This document shows, piece after piece, positions 37,302 through 45,203 of a DNA stretch of 64,000 bases. The notes under the pieces were generated by a model that was given only the letters and a program-made list of their open reading frames with translations, was not told where the DNA came from and searched no databases. Position 1 is the stretch's first letter. Each line of letters starts with the position of its first letter. The DNA is from Prauserella isguenensis. Its GTDB lineage: Bacteria > Actinomycetota > Actinomycetes > Mycobacteriales > Pseudonocardiaceae. The stretch covers positions 682,001 to 746,000 of the forward strand of contig NZ_JACHWU010000002.1 of NCBI RefSeq assembly GCF_014191605.1, given 5' to 3'. The position numbers were made by a program, and so were the translations under genes.

Positions 37302-37526
37302 TCAAGCCATGTCGTCGGGGGCGACACGCCGTCGCGTCGCCTCGCCGTCGACCCGGTCGTGGACCTCGCTGCCGGCCAGCCCGATGCGCCAGAGGACCGC
37401 CACACCCGTCACGACGTGGCGGGCGAACGCCGGCTCCACAGCCACCGGAAGCCCAGGATGACGTACTGCCCGCCCGATCCCCGCCAGTACCAGGACCAGG
37501 CCCGCCACGAATAGAAGTGTGATCAC
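37302..37526 (-). CDS. Mini membrane protein (paralogue B)
   Basis: Product of 74 aa. Residues LLFVAGLVLVLAGIGRAVRHPG form one hydrophobic helix; VEPAFARHVVTGVAVLWRIG matches paralogue A almost exactly. It starts with a GTG at 37526 (GTGATCACA) preceded by AGGAGACA, read on the minus strand. The C-terminal tail is charged and differs from paralogue A. It lies upstream of the NQO-like gene on the same strand. Paralogy is the main evidence that it is a gene. Confidence 0.7.
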   Translation of the reverse strand: MITLLFVAGLVLVLAGIGRAVRHPGLPVAVEPAFARHVVTGVAVLWRIGLAGSEVHDRVDGEATRRRVAPDDMA

Positions 37527-37633
37527 CGTGTGTCTCCTCAGGAATCGTCGCCAGTAGGTGCGCCGGGCCAGAATGCGCCGGATTCGACGACGGAGTAAGT
37601 GACCCGAAGGCCACTATGTGGAAGAATCAGGCC

Positions 37634-38650
37634 ATGTCAGCTGATGCGGAGCTCCGCCGCGATCGGCCGCACCGCGTCGCCGTACTCGTGCGGCCCGGAG
37701 TCATGCCGCTCGAACTCGGCCTCGTCCACCAGTTGTTCGGCTCGGCCCGCCGCCAGTCCGGCCCGGGCGCGGGCTCGCTGCTGTACGACGTCGTGACGTG
37801 CGCGACCGAGCCCGGCCCGGTTCCGACCAACGCCGATTTCCCCATCCACGTCTCGCACGGGCCCGAGGTGATCGACGCCGCGGGCACGGTGGTGGTGCCC
37901 GCGGCGGAACAGCCGGGGCAGCCGGAGACGGGTGGCCCGCTGGGCCCGGCCCTGGCGGCCGCGCTCGCCCGCGTCCGGCCCGGCGCCCGGATCGCCTCGA
38001 TCTGCACCGGCGCGTTCGTGCTCGCCGCCGCGGGGCTGCTCGATGGCCGCCGCGCCACGACCCATTGGCAGTCCGCCGACGCCTTTCGCAGGCGGTTCCC
38101 GCACCTCGAACTGGATCCCCACGTGCTGTTCACCGACGGCGGCGACGTCCTCACGTCCGCGGGCGAGGCCGCCGGCATCGACCTGTGCCTCCACCTGATC
38201 CGGCGCGACCACGGCGCGGCGGTGGCGGCCGACGTGGCCCGGCGGACGGTCGTACCGCCGCACCGCGAGGGCGGGCAGGCCCAGTACGTGGCGCAGCCGG
38301 TGCCCGAGGCGGCCGGCGCCTCCACCGCCGCGGCGCGGGAGTGGGCGCTGGAACATCTCGACCGGCCCGTGTCGTTACGCGAGCTGGCGGACCGCTCGTC
38401 GATGAGCGTGCGCACGTTCACCCGCCGCTTCCGTGCCGAGGCCGGTTGCTCGCCCGGTCGGTGGCTCACCCGGCAACGTGTCGAACGCGCCAGGGTGCTG
38501 CTCGAGGAGACGGACCGGCCGGTCGACGTGATCGCCGGGGACGTGGGCTTCGGCACGGGCGCCTCGCTGCGGGCGCACTTCCGTGATGTGGTCGGCGTCT
38601 CCCCCGGCGTGTACCGCGCCACGTTCCGGGGCGGAATGCCACACGACTGA
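37634..38650 (+). CDS. GlxA-family regulator (DJ-1/PfpI plus AraC helix-turn-helix)
   Basis: Product of 338 aa from ATG 37634 (GGAAG upstream). An N-terminal DJ-1/PfpI-like domain (residues about 12-195, containing ICTGAFVLAAAGLLDGRRATTHW, the nucleophile-elbow region ICTGA) precedes an AraC-type DNA-binding domain (residues about 235-330; WALEHLDRPVSLRELADRSSMSVRTFTRRFRAEAGCSPGRWLTRQRVERARVLLEETDRPVDVIAGDVGFGTGASLRAHFRDVVGVSPGVYR). Members often control catabolic genes and sense small molecules. It is adjacent to the mini membrane/NQO locus and upstream of a sigma factor. The effector is unknown. Confidence 0.93.
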   Translation: MSADAELRRDRPHRVAVLVRPGVMPLELGLVHQLFGSARRQSGPGAGSLLYDVVTCATEPGPVPTNADFPIHVSHGPEVIDAAGTVVVPAAEQPGQPETGGPLGPALAAALARVRPGARIASICTGAFVLAAAGLLDGRRATTHWQSADAFRRRFPHLELDPHVLFTDGGDVLTSAGEAAGIDLCLHLIRRDHGAAVAADVARRTVVPPHREGGQAQYVAQPVPEAAGASTAAAREWALEHLDRPVSLRELADRSSMSVRTFTRRFRAEAGCSPGRWLTRQRVERARVLLEETDRPVDVIAGDVGFGTGASLRAHFRDVVGVSPGVYRATFRGGMPHD

Positions 38651-38683
38651 CAAGCGTTGTCATAACGGAAAGAGGTGACAACG
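38648..38683. promoter_or_regulatory. Palindromes upstream of the sigma factor gene
   Basis: TGACAAGCGTTGTCA (38648-38662) is an interrupted palindrome with 6-bp arms. A second pair, CGTTGTCA (38655-38662) and TGACAACG (38676-38683), forms a perfect 8-bp inverted repeat with a 13-bp spacer, so TTGTCA/TGACAA occurs three times just before the TTG start at 38685. The first copy overlaps the GlxA-type gene's stop codon. A regulator site is likely; its protein is unknown. Confidence 0.5.
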
Positions 38684-38684
38684 A

Positions 38685-39728
38685 TTGGCAGAAGCCACCA
38701 AGACCCCGACCCGCCGCACGCGCGCAACGGGCAGCGGCGAGGCAGACGCCGACCTGGTCCGTGTCTACCTCGACGAGATCGGTAGGACGCCGCTGCTGAC
38801 CGCCGAGCAGGAGATCGACCTGGCCAAGCGCATCGAGGCAGGCGTCTACGCCGCGGAACTGCTCCGCCGGGCCGACCGTGGTCACGACGACCGCGGCACC
38901 GCCGACACCTCGACGAGCCCGGACGGCGCCGCCACCCCGACGGCGCCGTCCGGGTCCACGGAGCTGCCCGCCGACCGTCGTGATCTGGAGCAGATCGTGC
39001 GGGACGGCGAGGCGGCGAAGGACCACATGGTGCAGGCGAACCTACGGCTCGTGGTCACGGCTGCGCGTAAGAACCGCAACTCCAACCTCTCCCTCCTCGA
39101 CGCCGTGCAGGAGGGCAATCTCGGCCTGATCCACGCAGTCGAGAAGTTCGACTACGCCAAGGGCTTCAAGTTCTCCACGTACGCCATGTGGTGGATCCGG
39201 CAGGCGATTCAGCGTGGCAACGCGTTCTTCAGCGGCACGATCCGGCTGCCCATGCACACGGCCGAGCAGATCGCCAAGCTCGACCGGTTGCAGCGCACCC
39301 TCGAGGCGCAGGGGCGGCACAACCTGTCGGTGGAGGAACTCGCCCAGGCGGCGGACATGTCGGTCGAGCGTGTCCTTGCGCTGCGGCAGGCGGGACAGAG
39401 CACGGCCAGCCTCGACGTCCCGGTGGACGACGAGGGTGAGCTGACCCTCGGCGACCTGGTCACGGCGGGCTCGGTGCCCGGCGTCAGCGAGTCACTCGAG
39501 CATTCGTCGATGGTCGGCGAGCTCAACGCCGCCCTCGAGGCGCTGCCCGCCCAGGAGGCCACGGTGCTGGCGTTGCGGTACGGCCTCACCGACGGCGATC
39601 CGCACACCGTGCCGGACATCGCCCGGAGGCTGGGGCTGACGCGCAAACGGGTCCGCTCGCTCGAGGAGCGCGGCCTGGCGCAGCTCCGCTCGGAACACCA
39701 CGGGTCGTTACTGGCCTGGGCCGGCTGA
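38685..39728 (+). CDS. Sigma-70 family RNA polymerase sigma factor (group 2-like)
   Basis: Product of 347 aa from a TTG (GAGG lies about 9 nt upstream). Region 1.2 DADLVRVYLDEIGRTPLLTAEQEIDLAKRIEAG, region 2 NLRLVVTAARKNRNSNLSLLDAVQEGNLGLIHAVEKFDYAKGFKFSTYAMWWIRQAIQRG and regions 3-4 (EALPAQEATVLALRYGLTDGDPHTVPDIARRLGLTRKRVRSLEERGLAQLRS) are all present. Region 1.1 is short. Such SigB/HrdB-like factors serve as non-essential housekeeping-type sigma factors. It ends in a strong hairpin at 39746-39781. Its regulon cannot be inferred. Confidence 0.93.
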   Translation: MAEATKTPTRRTRATGSGEADADLVRVYLDEIGRTPLLTAEQEIDLAKRIEAGVYAAELLRRADRGHDDRGTADTSTSPDGAATPTAPSGSTELPADRRDLEQIVRDGEAAKDHMVQANLRLVVTAARKNRNSNLSLLDAVQEGNLGLIHAVEKFDYAKGFKFSTYAMWWIRQAIQRGNAFFSGTIRLPMHTAEQIAKLDRLQRTLEAQGRHNLSVEELAQAADMSVERVLALRQAGQSTASLDVPVDDEGELTLGDLVTAGSVPGVSESLEHSSMVGELNAALEALPAQEATVLALRYGLTDGDPHTVPDIARRLGLTRKRVRSLEERGLAQLRSEHHGSLLAWAG

Positions 39729-39745
39729 CGCCCGGTTCGCCACCG

Positions 39746-39781
39746 GCCGCCTCCGGCGCACACCCACGCGCCGGAGGCGGC
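39746..39781 (+). terminator. Strong hairpin after the sigma factor gene
   Basis: GCCGCCTCCGGCGC (39746-39759) pairs perfectly with GCGCCGGAGGCGGC (39768-39781), a 14-bp stem with an 8-nt loop, starting 18 nt after the sigma-factor stop codon. No U-run follows. Confidence 0.8.
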
Positions 39782-39866
39782 GGACCTGCCCCGCACACCG
39801 CCCGCCGCTCACCGCGTGCCGGCGGAACACCGTGCCGGACGGGCCCGGCGGTTCTACGATCGGTGC

Positions 39867-40952
39867 GTGCAGCTGCCCGTGATGCCGCCGGTCCGGCCGA
39901 TGCTCGCCACGTTGGTGCGTGAGCTCCCCCGCGAACCCGGCCTGTACTACGAACCCAAGTGGGACGGGTTCCGGTGCGTCGTGTTCCGCGACGGCGACGA
40001 GATCGAACTCGGCTCCCGCAACGACCGGCCGTTGACGCGGTACTTTCCGGAGCTGGTCACGCTGCTCGGCGAGGCGTTGCCGCCGCGCTGCGTCGTGGAC
40101 GGCGAGATCGTGATCGTCGGCGAGGGCGGGCTGGACTTCGATGCCCTCCAGCAACGCCTCCACCCTGCGGCCTCCCGGGTGCGCAAACTCGCGGCGGAGA
40201 CGCCCGCCGGGTTCGTGGCGTTCGACCTGCTGGCGCTCGGTGACGAGGATCTGACCGAGGAGCCGTTCTCCCGACGTCGCGCGCGGCTGGAGGACATCCT
40301 CGACACCGCGCAGGCGCGCGTGCATCTGACTCCGCTGACCGGCGATGCCGACGTCGCGGAGGACTGGTTCACCCGCTTCGAGGGAGCCGGCTTCGACGGG
40401 GTCATGGTCAAGGCGGGAGACGGTCCGTACCGGCAGGACAAGCGGACCATGCGCAAGGTCAAGCACGAACGCACGGCCGACTGCGTCGTGGCCGGATTCC
40501 GCTGGCACAAGGACGGCGAGGGCGTCGGCTCGTTGTTGTTGGGCCTCTACGACGAGGCGGGCACGCTGCACCACGTCGGCGTGGCGAGCAGTTTCACCGC
40601 GGCGCGCAGGCGCGAGCTGGCCGACGAGCTGGAGCCGCTGCGGCCTGGCGCGCTGGACGGACATCCGTGGCGTGACTGGGCCGACCCCGCTGCGCAGGCC
40701 GCTCACGGTGGTCGGATGCCGGGCGGCCAAAGCCGGTGGAGCGCGGGCAAAGACCTGTCGTGGGAGCCGCTGCGGATCGAACGGGTCGCCGAAGTGCGCT
40801 ACGAGCACCTGCAGGCAGGGCGGTTCCGCCACGGCGGCAGGCTGGTGCGGTTCCGGCCCGACCGCGACCCCGCCTCGTGCACGTACGCCCAGCTGGAGGA
40901 AGTGCCGCCCACCGAGCTGACGGCGCTGTTCGACGAGGCGGCTCCGGCATGA
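39867..40952 (+). CDS. ligC: ATP-dependent DNA ligase, LigC type
   Basis: About 361 aa from the GTG at 39867. The adenylation motif EPKWDGFR has the nucleophilic lysine K31; GSRNDRPLTRYFPEL, VVDGEIVIV, FVAFDLLALG, EGAGFDGVMVKAGDGPY and KHERTADCVV are the remaining nucleotidyltransferase motifs. An OB-fold domain follows (about residues 215-361). Mycobacterial LigC proteins are stand-alone NHEJ or repair ligases. The next gene (LigD-type polymerase domain) overlaps its stop (ATGA), supporting a joint role. No Ku gene is in the window. Confidence 0.9.
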   Translation: MQLPVMPPVRPMLATLVRELPREPGLYYEPKWDGFRCVVFRDGDEIELGSRNDRPLTRYFPELVTLLGEALPPRCVVDGEIVIVGEGGLDFDALQQRLHPAASRVRKLAAETPAGFVAFDLLALGDEDLTEEPFSRRRARLEDILDTAQARVHLTPLTGDADVAEDWFTRFEGAGFDGVMVKAGDGPYRQDKRTMRKVKHERTADCVVAGFRWHKDGEGVGSLLLGLYDEAGTLHHVGVASSFTAARRRELADELEPLRPGALDGHPWRDWADPAAQAAHGGRMPGGQSRWSAGKDLSWEPLRIERVAEVRYEHLQAGRFRHGGRLVRFRPDRDPASCTYAQLEEVPPTELTALFDEAAPA

Positions 40953-41980
40953 GCCCCGCCGCGAAGGACTCCGTGACCGTCGAGGTCCCGGGCCCGGACG
41001 GGCGGACCACGCCGGTCACGATCTCCAGCCCGGGCAAGGAGTTCTTCGCCGAACGCGGCGAGACGAAACTCGACCTGGTGCGCTACTACCAGTCGATCGC
41101 GGAGCCGCTGCTGGCGACGCTCGGTGGCAGGCCGCTGCTCATGGAGCGTTACCCGAACGGCGCAGGCGGCAAATCGTGGTTCCAGAAGCGCGTTCCCGCC
41201 TCGGTGCCGGACTGGCTCACCACGACGGTCGTGGCCACGCCGAACGGCACGACCAGTGACGCGCTGGTGGCCGCCGACCTCGCCCACGTGCTGTGGGCGG
41301 TGAACCTGGGCTGTCTGGGTTTCCACGTCTGGCCGTACCTCGCCGCGGCCCCGGAGGTGGCCGACGAACTGCGGATCGACCTCGACCCCTCCCCCGGTGT
41401 CACGTTCGCCCAGGTGCGTGAGGCGGCCGTGCGGGCACGTGCCCTGCTCGGCGAGCTCGGCATCGAACCGGTCATCAAGACGACGGGCTCGCGCGGACTG
41501 CACCTGTACGTGCGCCTGGAGCCGCGGTGGGACAGCTACGCCGTGCGCGCCGCCGCCGTGGCCCTCGCGCGTGAACTGGAACGGCGCCATCCCGAGCTGA
41601 TCACGGCGCAGTGGTGGAAGGAGGAGCGAGGGCAGCGCGTGTTCGTCGACTTCAACCAGAACGCACCGCACAAGACGGTGTTCGGTGCCTGGTGCGTGCG
41701 TCCGGCTGCCCACGCCCCGGTGTCGGCGCCGATCACCTGGGACGAGCTGGCGAACGTCGACCCGCGTGAACTCACGATCGCGACGGTGCCCGGCATGGTG
41801 GCCGACCGCGGTGATCCGTGGGCCGGTGTCGGCGAGCGGCCGCAGTCTCTCGAACCGCTGATGGAGCTGTCGCGGCGGGACCTGGCCTCGGGTCTGATGG
41901 ACGCACCGTGGCCCCCGGTGTATCCGAAACAGCCCGGCGAACCGCCCCGAGTGGCGCCGAGCCGAGCGAAGAAGACCTGA
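40949..41980 (+). CDS. Stand-alone LigD-type polymerase domain (NHEJ PrimPol)
   Basis: Product of 343 aa. It is a LigD PolDom-like enzyme that adds ribonucleotides at DNA ends. The catalytic pair D144-x-D146 lies in LRIDLDPSPG; VIKTTGSRGLHLYVRL, WKEERGQRVFVDFNQNAPHKTVFGAWCVRP and the C-terminal TWDELANVDPRELTI are family motifs. Translation is coupled to ligC by a 4-bp overlap. In mycobacteria LigC and separate PolDoms act in alternative end joining or base excision repair. The C-terminus is complete. Confidence 0.9.
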   Translation: MSPAAKDSVTVEVPGPDGRTTPVTISSPGKEFFAERGETKLDLVRYYQSIAEPLLATLGGRPLLMERYPNGAGGKSWFQKRVPASVPDWLTTTVVATPNGTTSDALVAADLAHVLWAVNLGCLGFHVWPYLAAAPEVADELRIDLDPSPGVTFAQVREAAVRARALLGELGIEPVIKTTGSRGLHLYVRLEPRWDSYAVRAAAVALARELERRHPELITAQWWKEERGQRVFVDFNQNAPHKTVFGAWCVRPAAHAPVSAPITWDELANVDPRELTIATVPGMVADRGDPWAGVGERPQSLEPLMELSRRDLASGLMDAPWPPVYPKQPGEPPRVAPSRAKKT

Positions 41981-41996
41981 CCCACCGCATCGCCGG

Positions 41997-42395
41997 TCAC
42001 CGGGAGCGGGTGCGGCGTCCACTCTCCTTCTGGAGCGCGTCGACCAGCTCGCTCTTGCTCATGGTCGAACGGCCTTCGACGCCCAGTTCCTTGGCGCGTT
42101 CGTAGAGATGCTGCTTACTGGCGTTCGCATCGACGCCGCCCGCGGTCTTGTACTGCCGCTTCCGGCCCGCGCCACCCTTGTCGGCCTGCTTGTCGGACGG
42201 ACCCTTGCCGCTCTTGGGCTTCCACCGGTCGCCGACCTTCTCGTAGCTGTGCTTGAGCGCGGCGAACGCCGTCTGATGAGCCCGCCTGCCCTCGCCGTAC
42301 TCCTCGACGGCCGAATCGTGCGCCTTGATCCACGTGCGCTGCGCCTTCTCCGGCGACCGCCGCACCGTGTCGGGAAGTTCCTGACGTCCGGGCAT
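41997..42395 (-). CDS. ChaB/Rho_N domain protein
   Basis: Product of 132 aa from ATG 42395, which has AGGAGG seven bases upstream. Residues 1-60 resemble ChaB (ELPDTVRRSPEKAQRTWIKAHDSAVEEYGEGRRAHQTAFAALKHSYEKVGDRWKPK). The C-terminal ~35 residues (SKQHLYERAKELGVEGRSTMSKSELVDALQKE) look like a Rho_N/SAP-like nucleic-acid binding motif. The middle is lysine-rich. ChaB names come from a cation-transport regulator; the function here is unclear. Convergent with the PolDom gene. Confidence 0.8.
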   Translation of the reverse strand: MPGRQELPDTVRRSPEKAQRTWIKAHDSAVEEYGEGRRAHQTAFAALKHSYEKVGDRWKPKSGKGPSDKQADKGGAGRKRQYKTAGGVDANASKQHLYERAKELGVEGRSTMSKSELVDALQKESGRRTRSR

Positions 42396-42467
42396 CACCG
42401 CACCTCCTTGCCGTGTCCGTCCCGAGTTCTACCCGTGCCACGCCGGAGCAAACGTCCCGATCACACG

Positions 42468-43850
42468 TCACGGCCGGTCTCGGTATCGGGGGTTGGCCAC
42501 GGCGAGCCGGTCGGCGACGTCACGGCGGACGACGTCGACCACGGCGTCGTCGAACGGGTCCAGGTCCCCGCGTCGCAGCGCCGCGGCGAACCCGCGGGAG
42601 TCGGTCACTCCGAGCGTGGCCAGCCTGCGGTCGTGGCGCTCCTGCTGCGCAGCGCCCAGGGCGAGCTCGCGCTGCACCATGCCGAGGACGTTCGCGGCCA
42701 CCCGGGCGTGGTAGCCGCCGTCGGCGCCGAGGTACTCGCGCACCGCTTCCAGGAGTTCGGACGCGGTCGGCCTGCCGTGCAGGTCAGGCGCCGCGGACGA
42801 GGCCGCCGAACCGGGTTCGGCAGGGTCGGATTCGGCACGGTCGGATTCGGCGGCGCCGACGCCGAGGAGGAGCAGCAAGTCGTGCTCCTGTTCGCACACC
42901 CGGCGTCCCACCGCGGCGAGTTCGACCGATCGGGTGCTGCCCGACAGATGCCGCCGGGCCTGCACCCCGCACAGGACCGCCCACTTGGCCGTGCCGTAGA
43001 CCTCCCACCAGTGGAGGGTCTGCTCGTCCGGCCTGAACCCGGCGACCTCGGCGTAGCCGTCGAGCAGCTCCGCGCGGGAGCCGAAACCGCCGACGGGGTG
43101 CGGCGCGCCGAAGCGCCACGCCTTGACGCACAGCCAGCCGAGGTCCTCCATCGGGTCGCCGCGGTGCACCAGTTCCCAGTCCAGTACGGCGCGGAGTCCG
43201 TCGGGGCCGACGATGAGATTGCCGTTGCGGAAGTCGCCGTGCACGAGCGTGTCCCCGGTGGGCGCGGGCCGGTGACGGTGCAGCCACCGCAGGGCGATCT
43301 CCACGGTCGGCAACGGTTCGTCGAGCGCGTCGCACTGCTCGGTGAGCCAGTCGAGCGGATCCGGCGCGGGCAGCCCGGGAACCTCGCCTGCCGGGACGCG
43401 GTGGATCCGCGCCAGCACGCGGCCCAGTTCGGCGGCCAGCCCCGCCCGCGCCCGCGCGTAGTCGTCGCCGCGCAGCAGCCGCCGCGGAATCGTCTCGCCG
43501 TCGACGTGGTCGGTGACCAGGTACGGCGTGCCCAGTCCGGTCCCGTCACCGCCGTCGATCCCAACGCCGCCGCTGCCGTGGTCGACCACTGCGGGCACCG
43601 GAACGCCCTGCCGCCGGGCCGCGGGCAGTACTGCGGCCTCCCGCGCCATCGTCTCGGGGTCCGGCCGCCCCGGCGGGTCGCGGCGCAGCACCAGCCGCAC
43701 CGGTCCGGCGCCGGACGTGGTGGCGTCGAACGTCCACGTCTCGCGGCTCGCGCCGGTCGACAGCCGCCGTGGTTCACCGACCTCCACGTCCTCGGCCCAG
43801 ACGGCCTGGAGCCGGAGCGCGAGCCGAGCGGCGAGGTCCTCCGGAGTCAT
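42468..43850 (-). CDS. Aminoglycoside phosphotransferase-like kinase with C-terminal DUF6285-type domain
   Basis: Product of 460 aa. Kinase motifs are LSTGASRETWTFD (nucleotide loop), the catalytic HGDFRNGNLIVGPDGLRAVLDWELVHRGDPMEDLGWL (Brenner-type HGDxxxxN, DWE) and LVTDHVDGETIPRR. The C-terminal ~100 residues (DLHGRPTASELLEAVREYLGADGGYHARVAANVLGMVQREL) fit a DUF6285-like helical domain, joined by an AESD-rich linker. Such proteins accompany acyl-CoA dehydrogenases, as in the fused human ACAD10/11 architecture, and here the gene overlaps one (ATGA). Likely phosphorylates a hydroxyacyl substrate before dehydration or oxidation, by analogy to ACAD10/11. Confidence 0.87.
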   Translation of the reverse strand: MTPEDLAARLALRLQAVWAEDVEVGEPRRLSTGASRETWTFDATTSGAGPVRLVLRRDPPGRPDPETMAREAAVLPAARRQGVPVPAVVDHGSGGVGIDGGDGTGLGTPYLVTDHVDGETIPRRLLRGDDYARARAGLAAELGRVLARIHRVPAGEVPGLPAPDPLDWLTEQCDALDEPLPTVEIALRWLHRHRPAPTGDTLVHGDFRNGNLIVGPDGLRAVLDWELVHRGDPMEDLGWLCVKAWRFGAPHPVGGFGSRAELLDGYAEVAGFRPDEQTLHWWEVYGTAKWAVLCGVQARRHLSGSTRSVELAAVGRRVCEQEHDLLLLLGVGAAESDRAESDPAEPGSAASSAAPDLHGRPTASELLEAVREYLGADGGYHARVAANVLGMVQRELALGAAQQERHDRRLATLGVTDSRGFAAALRRGDLDPFDDAVVDVVRRDVADRLAVANPRYRDRP

Positions 43851-45103
43851 GCCCGCCTACGCGGGCCCGCGTAGCCGAACAGGTACCCGGCGACCTTGCG
43901 CATCTGCACCTCCTCCGAACCCTCGGTGATGCGGTACCGCCGGTGGTGGCGGTAGATGTGCTCGAACGGCGTGTGCCGCGTGTATCCGAGCCCGCCGTGC
44001 ACCTGCATCGCCCGATCGGCGGCCTCGCACACCAGGCGGTTCGCCCGGTAGTTGCACATCGACACCTTGTCACTGATCTCGGCCGCGGGCATCCGGTCGA
44101 GCTCCCACGCGGTCTTGTAGACCAGCGTGCGCACCAGTTCGGCGTCGGTCTGCAGCTCGACGAGCGGCCACTGGATGGCCTGCCGGGAGGCGAGCGGCCT
44201 GCCGAACGCCACACGTTCCCGGGCGTAGCCGACGCTGGCGTCGATGCAGTACTGGGCCGCGCCGACCCCGGAGGCCGCCTGCCGGATGCGGTTCTCGTGC
44301 ACGAAGTGCTGCGCCAGCGCCAGACCCTCGCCGACCTCTCCGAACACCGCGTCGCCGGGCACCCACACGTCCCGGAGCGTCACCTCGGCGTGGTCGGTGG
44401 GCATGTTGAACGTCCACCAGTGGAAGTCGACCGAGAAGCCCGGGGTGCCGGTGGGGACGATGAACGCCGTGATGCCGTGGGCCGAACCGTCCTCACCGGA
44501 CGTGCGGGCGAAGATCACATCGTGGGTGGCGGTGTGCAGTCCGGTGTTGAACCGCTTCTGCCCGTTGAGGATCCACCCACCGTCGCTCGGGACGGCCGTC
44601 GTCTCGAGCCACGTGGCGTCGCTGCCGTGTCCCGGTTCGGTCAGGCCGAACGCGATCCGCGCCTCACCGGTGATGCCGGCCTCGAGGAACGCCTCCCGCT
44701 GGGCGTCGGTGCCGAACTCGAGCAGCATGTGCACCAGCGGGAAGTTACCCACGACCGACGACTCGTTCTGGAGGTCGTTGTGCAGCCCCAGACCGGTGGC
44801 CGCGAGGTGCTCCCTGATCACGGCCATGTCCAGATTGGACCCGCCGCTGCCGCCCGCCTCCTGCGGCAGGCCGTACCGCAGCCACCCCGCCCGGTCGGCG
44901 CGGCGGGCCATCTCGGCGAGCAGTTCCTCCCACTCGGGGTTGGGTGTCCCGCCCGCCTCCAGGTCGGTGCGAGCGAACTCGCGGCGGTGGTCGAAAAAGC
45001 GTTCGTTGTCGTCGCTGTGCTGCAGGGGTGCGATCTCGTCGGCGACGAACTCGTCGAGTTCGGCCAGGAGCCGGTGCAGCCGCTCCGGCAACGCGAAATC
45101 CAT
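43847..45103 (-). CDS. Acyl-CoA dehydrogenase, ACAD11-like
   Basis: Product of 418 aa from ATG 45103 (AGGAG upstream). FAD-dependent acyl-CoA dehydrogenase fold: FGLTEPGHGSDATWLET (FAD/adenine loop), WILNGQKRFNTGLHTATHDVIFART, HGGLGYTRHTPFEHIYRHHRRYRITEGSEEVQM. The catalytic glutamate (E in ITEGSEEVQM, MCAD position) is present. It is translationally coupled to the phosphotransferase gene downstream, a pairing expected for 4-hydroxyacyl-type or ACAD11-type substrates. Its exact acyl substrate is not predictable. Confidence 0.9.
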   Translation of the reverse strand: MDFALPERLHRLLAELDEFVADEIAPLQHSDDNERFFDHRREFARTDLEAGGTPNPEWEELLAEMARRADRAGWLRYGLPQEAGGSGGSNLDMAVIREHLAATGLGLHNDLQNESSVVGNFPLVHMLLEFGTDAQREAFLEAGITGEARIAFGLTEPGHGSDATWLETTAVPSDGGWILNGQKRFNTGLHTATHDVIFARTSGEDGSAHGITAFIVPTGTPGFSVDFHWWTFNMPTDHAEVTLRDVWVPGDAVFGEVGEGLALAQHFVHENRIRQAASGVGAAQYCIDASVGYARERVAFGRPLASRQAIQWPLVELQTDAELVRTLVYKTAWELDRMPAAEISDKVSMCNYRANRLVCEAADRAMQVHGGLGYTRHTPFEHIYRHHRRYRITEGSEEVQMRKVAGYLFGYAGPRRRA

Positions 45104-45203
45104 GACGCTCCTTCGTGTCTCGGTGGGGTGTCCACAGGGGTGCCGTTGGCGATCGCGCAGGCGGAACGGGGTTGGCACGCACCGCTCGGATCCCACCGCC
45201 TGT

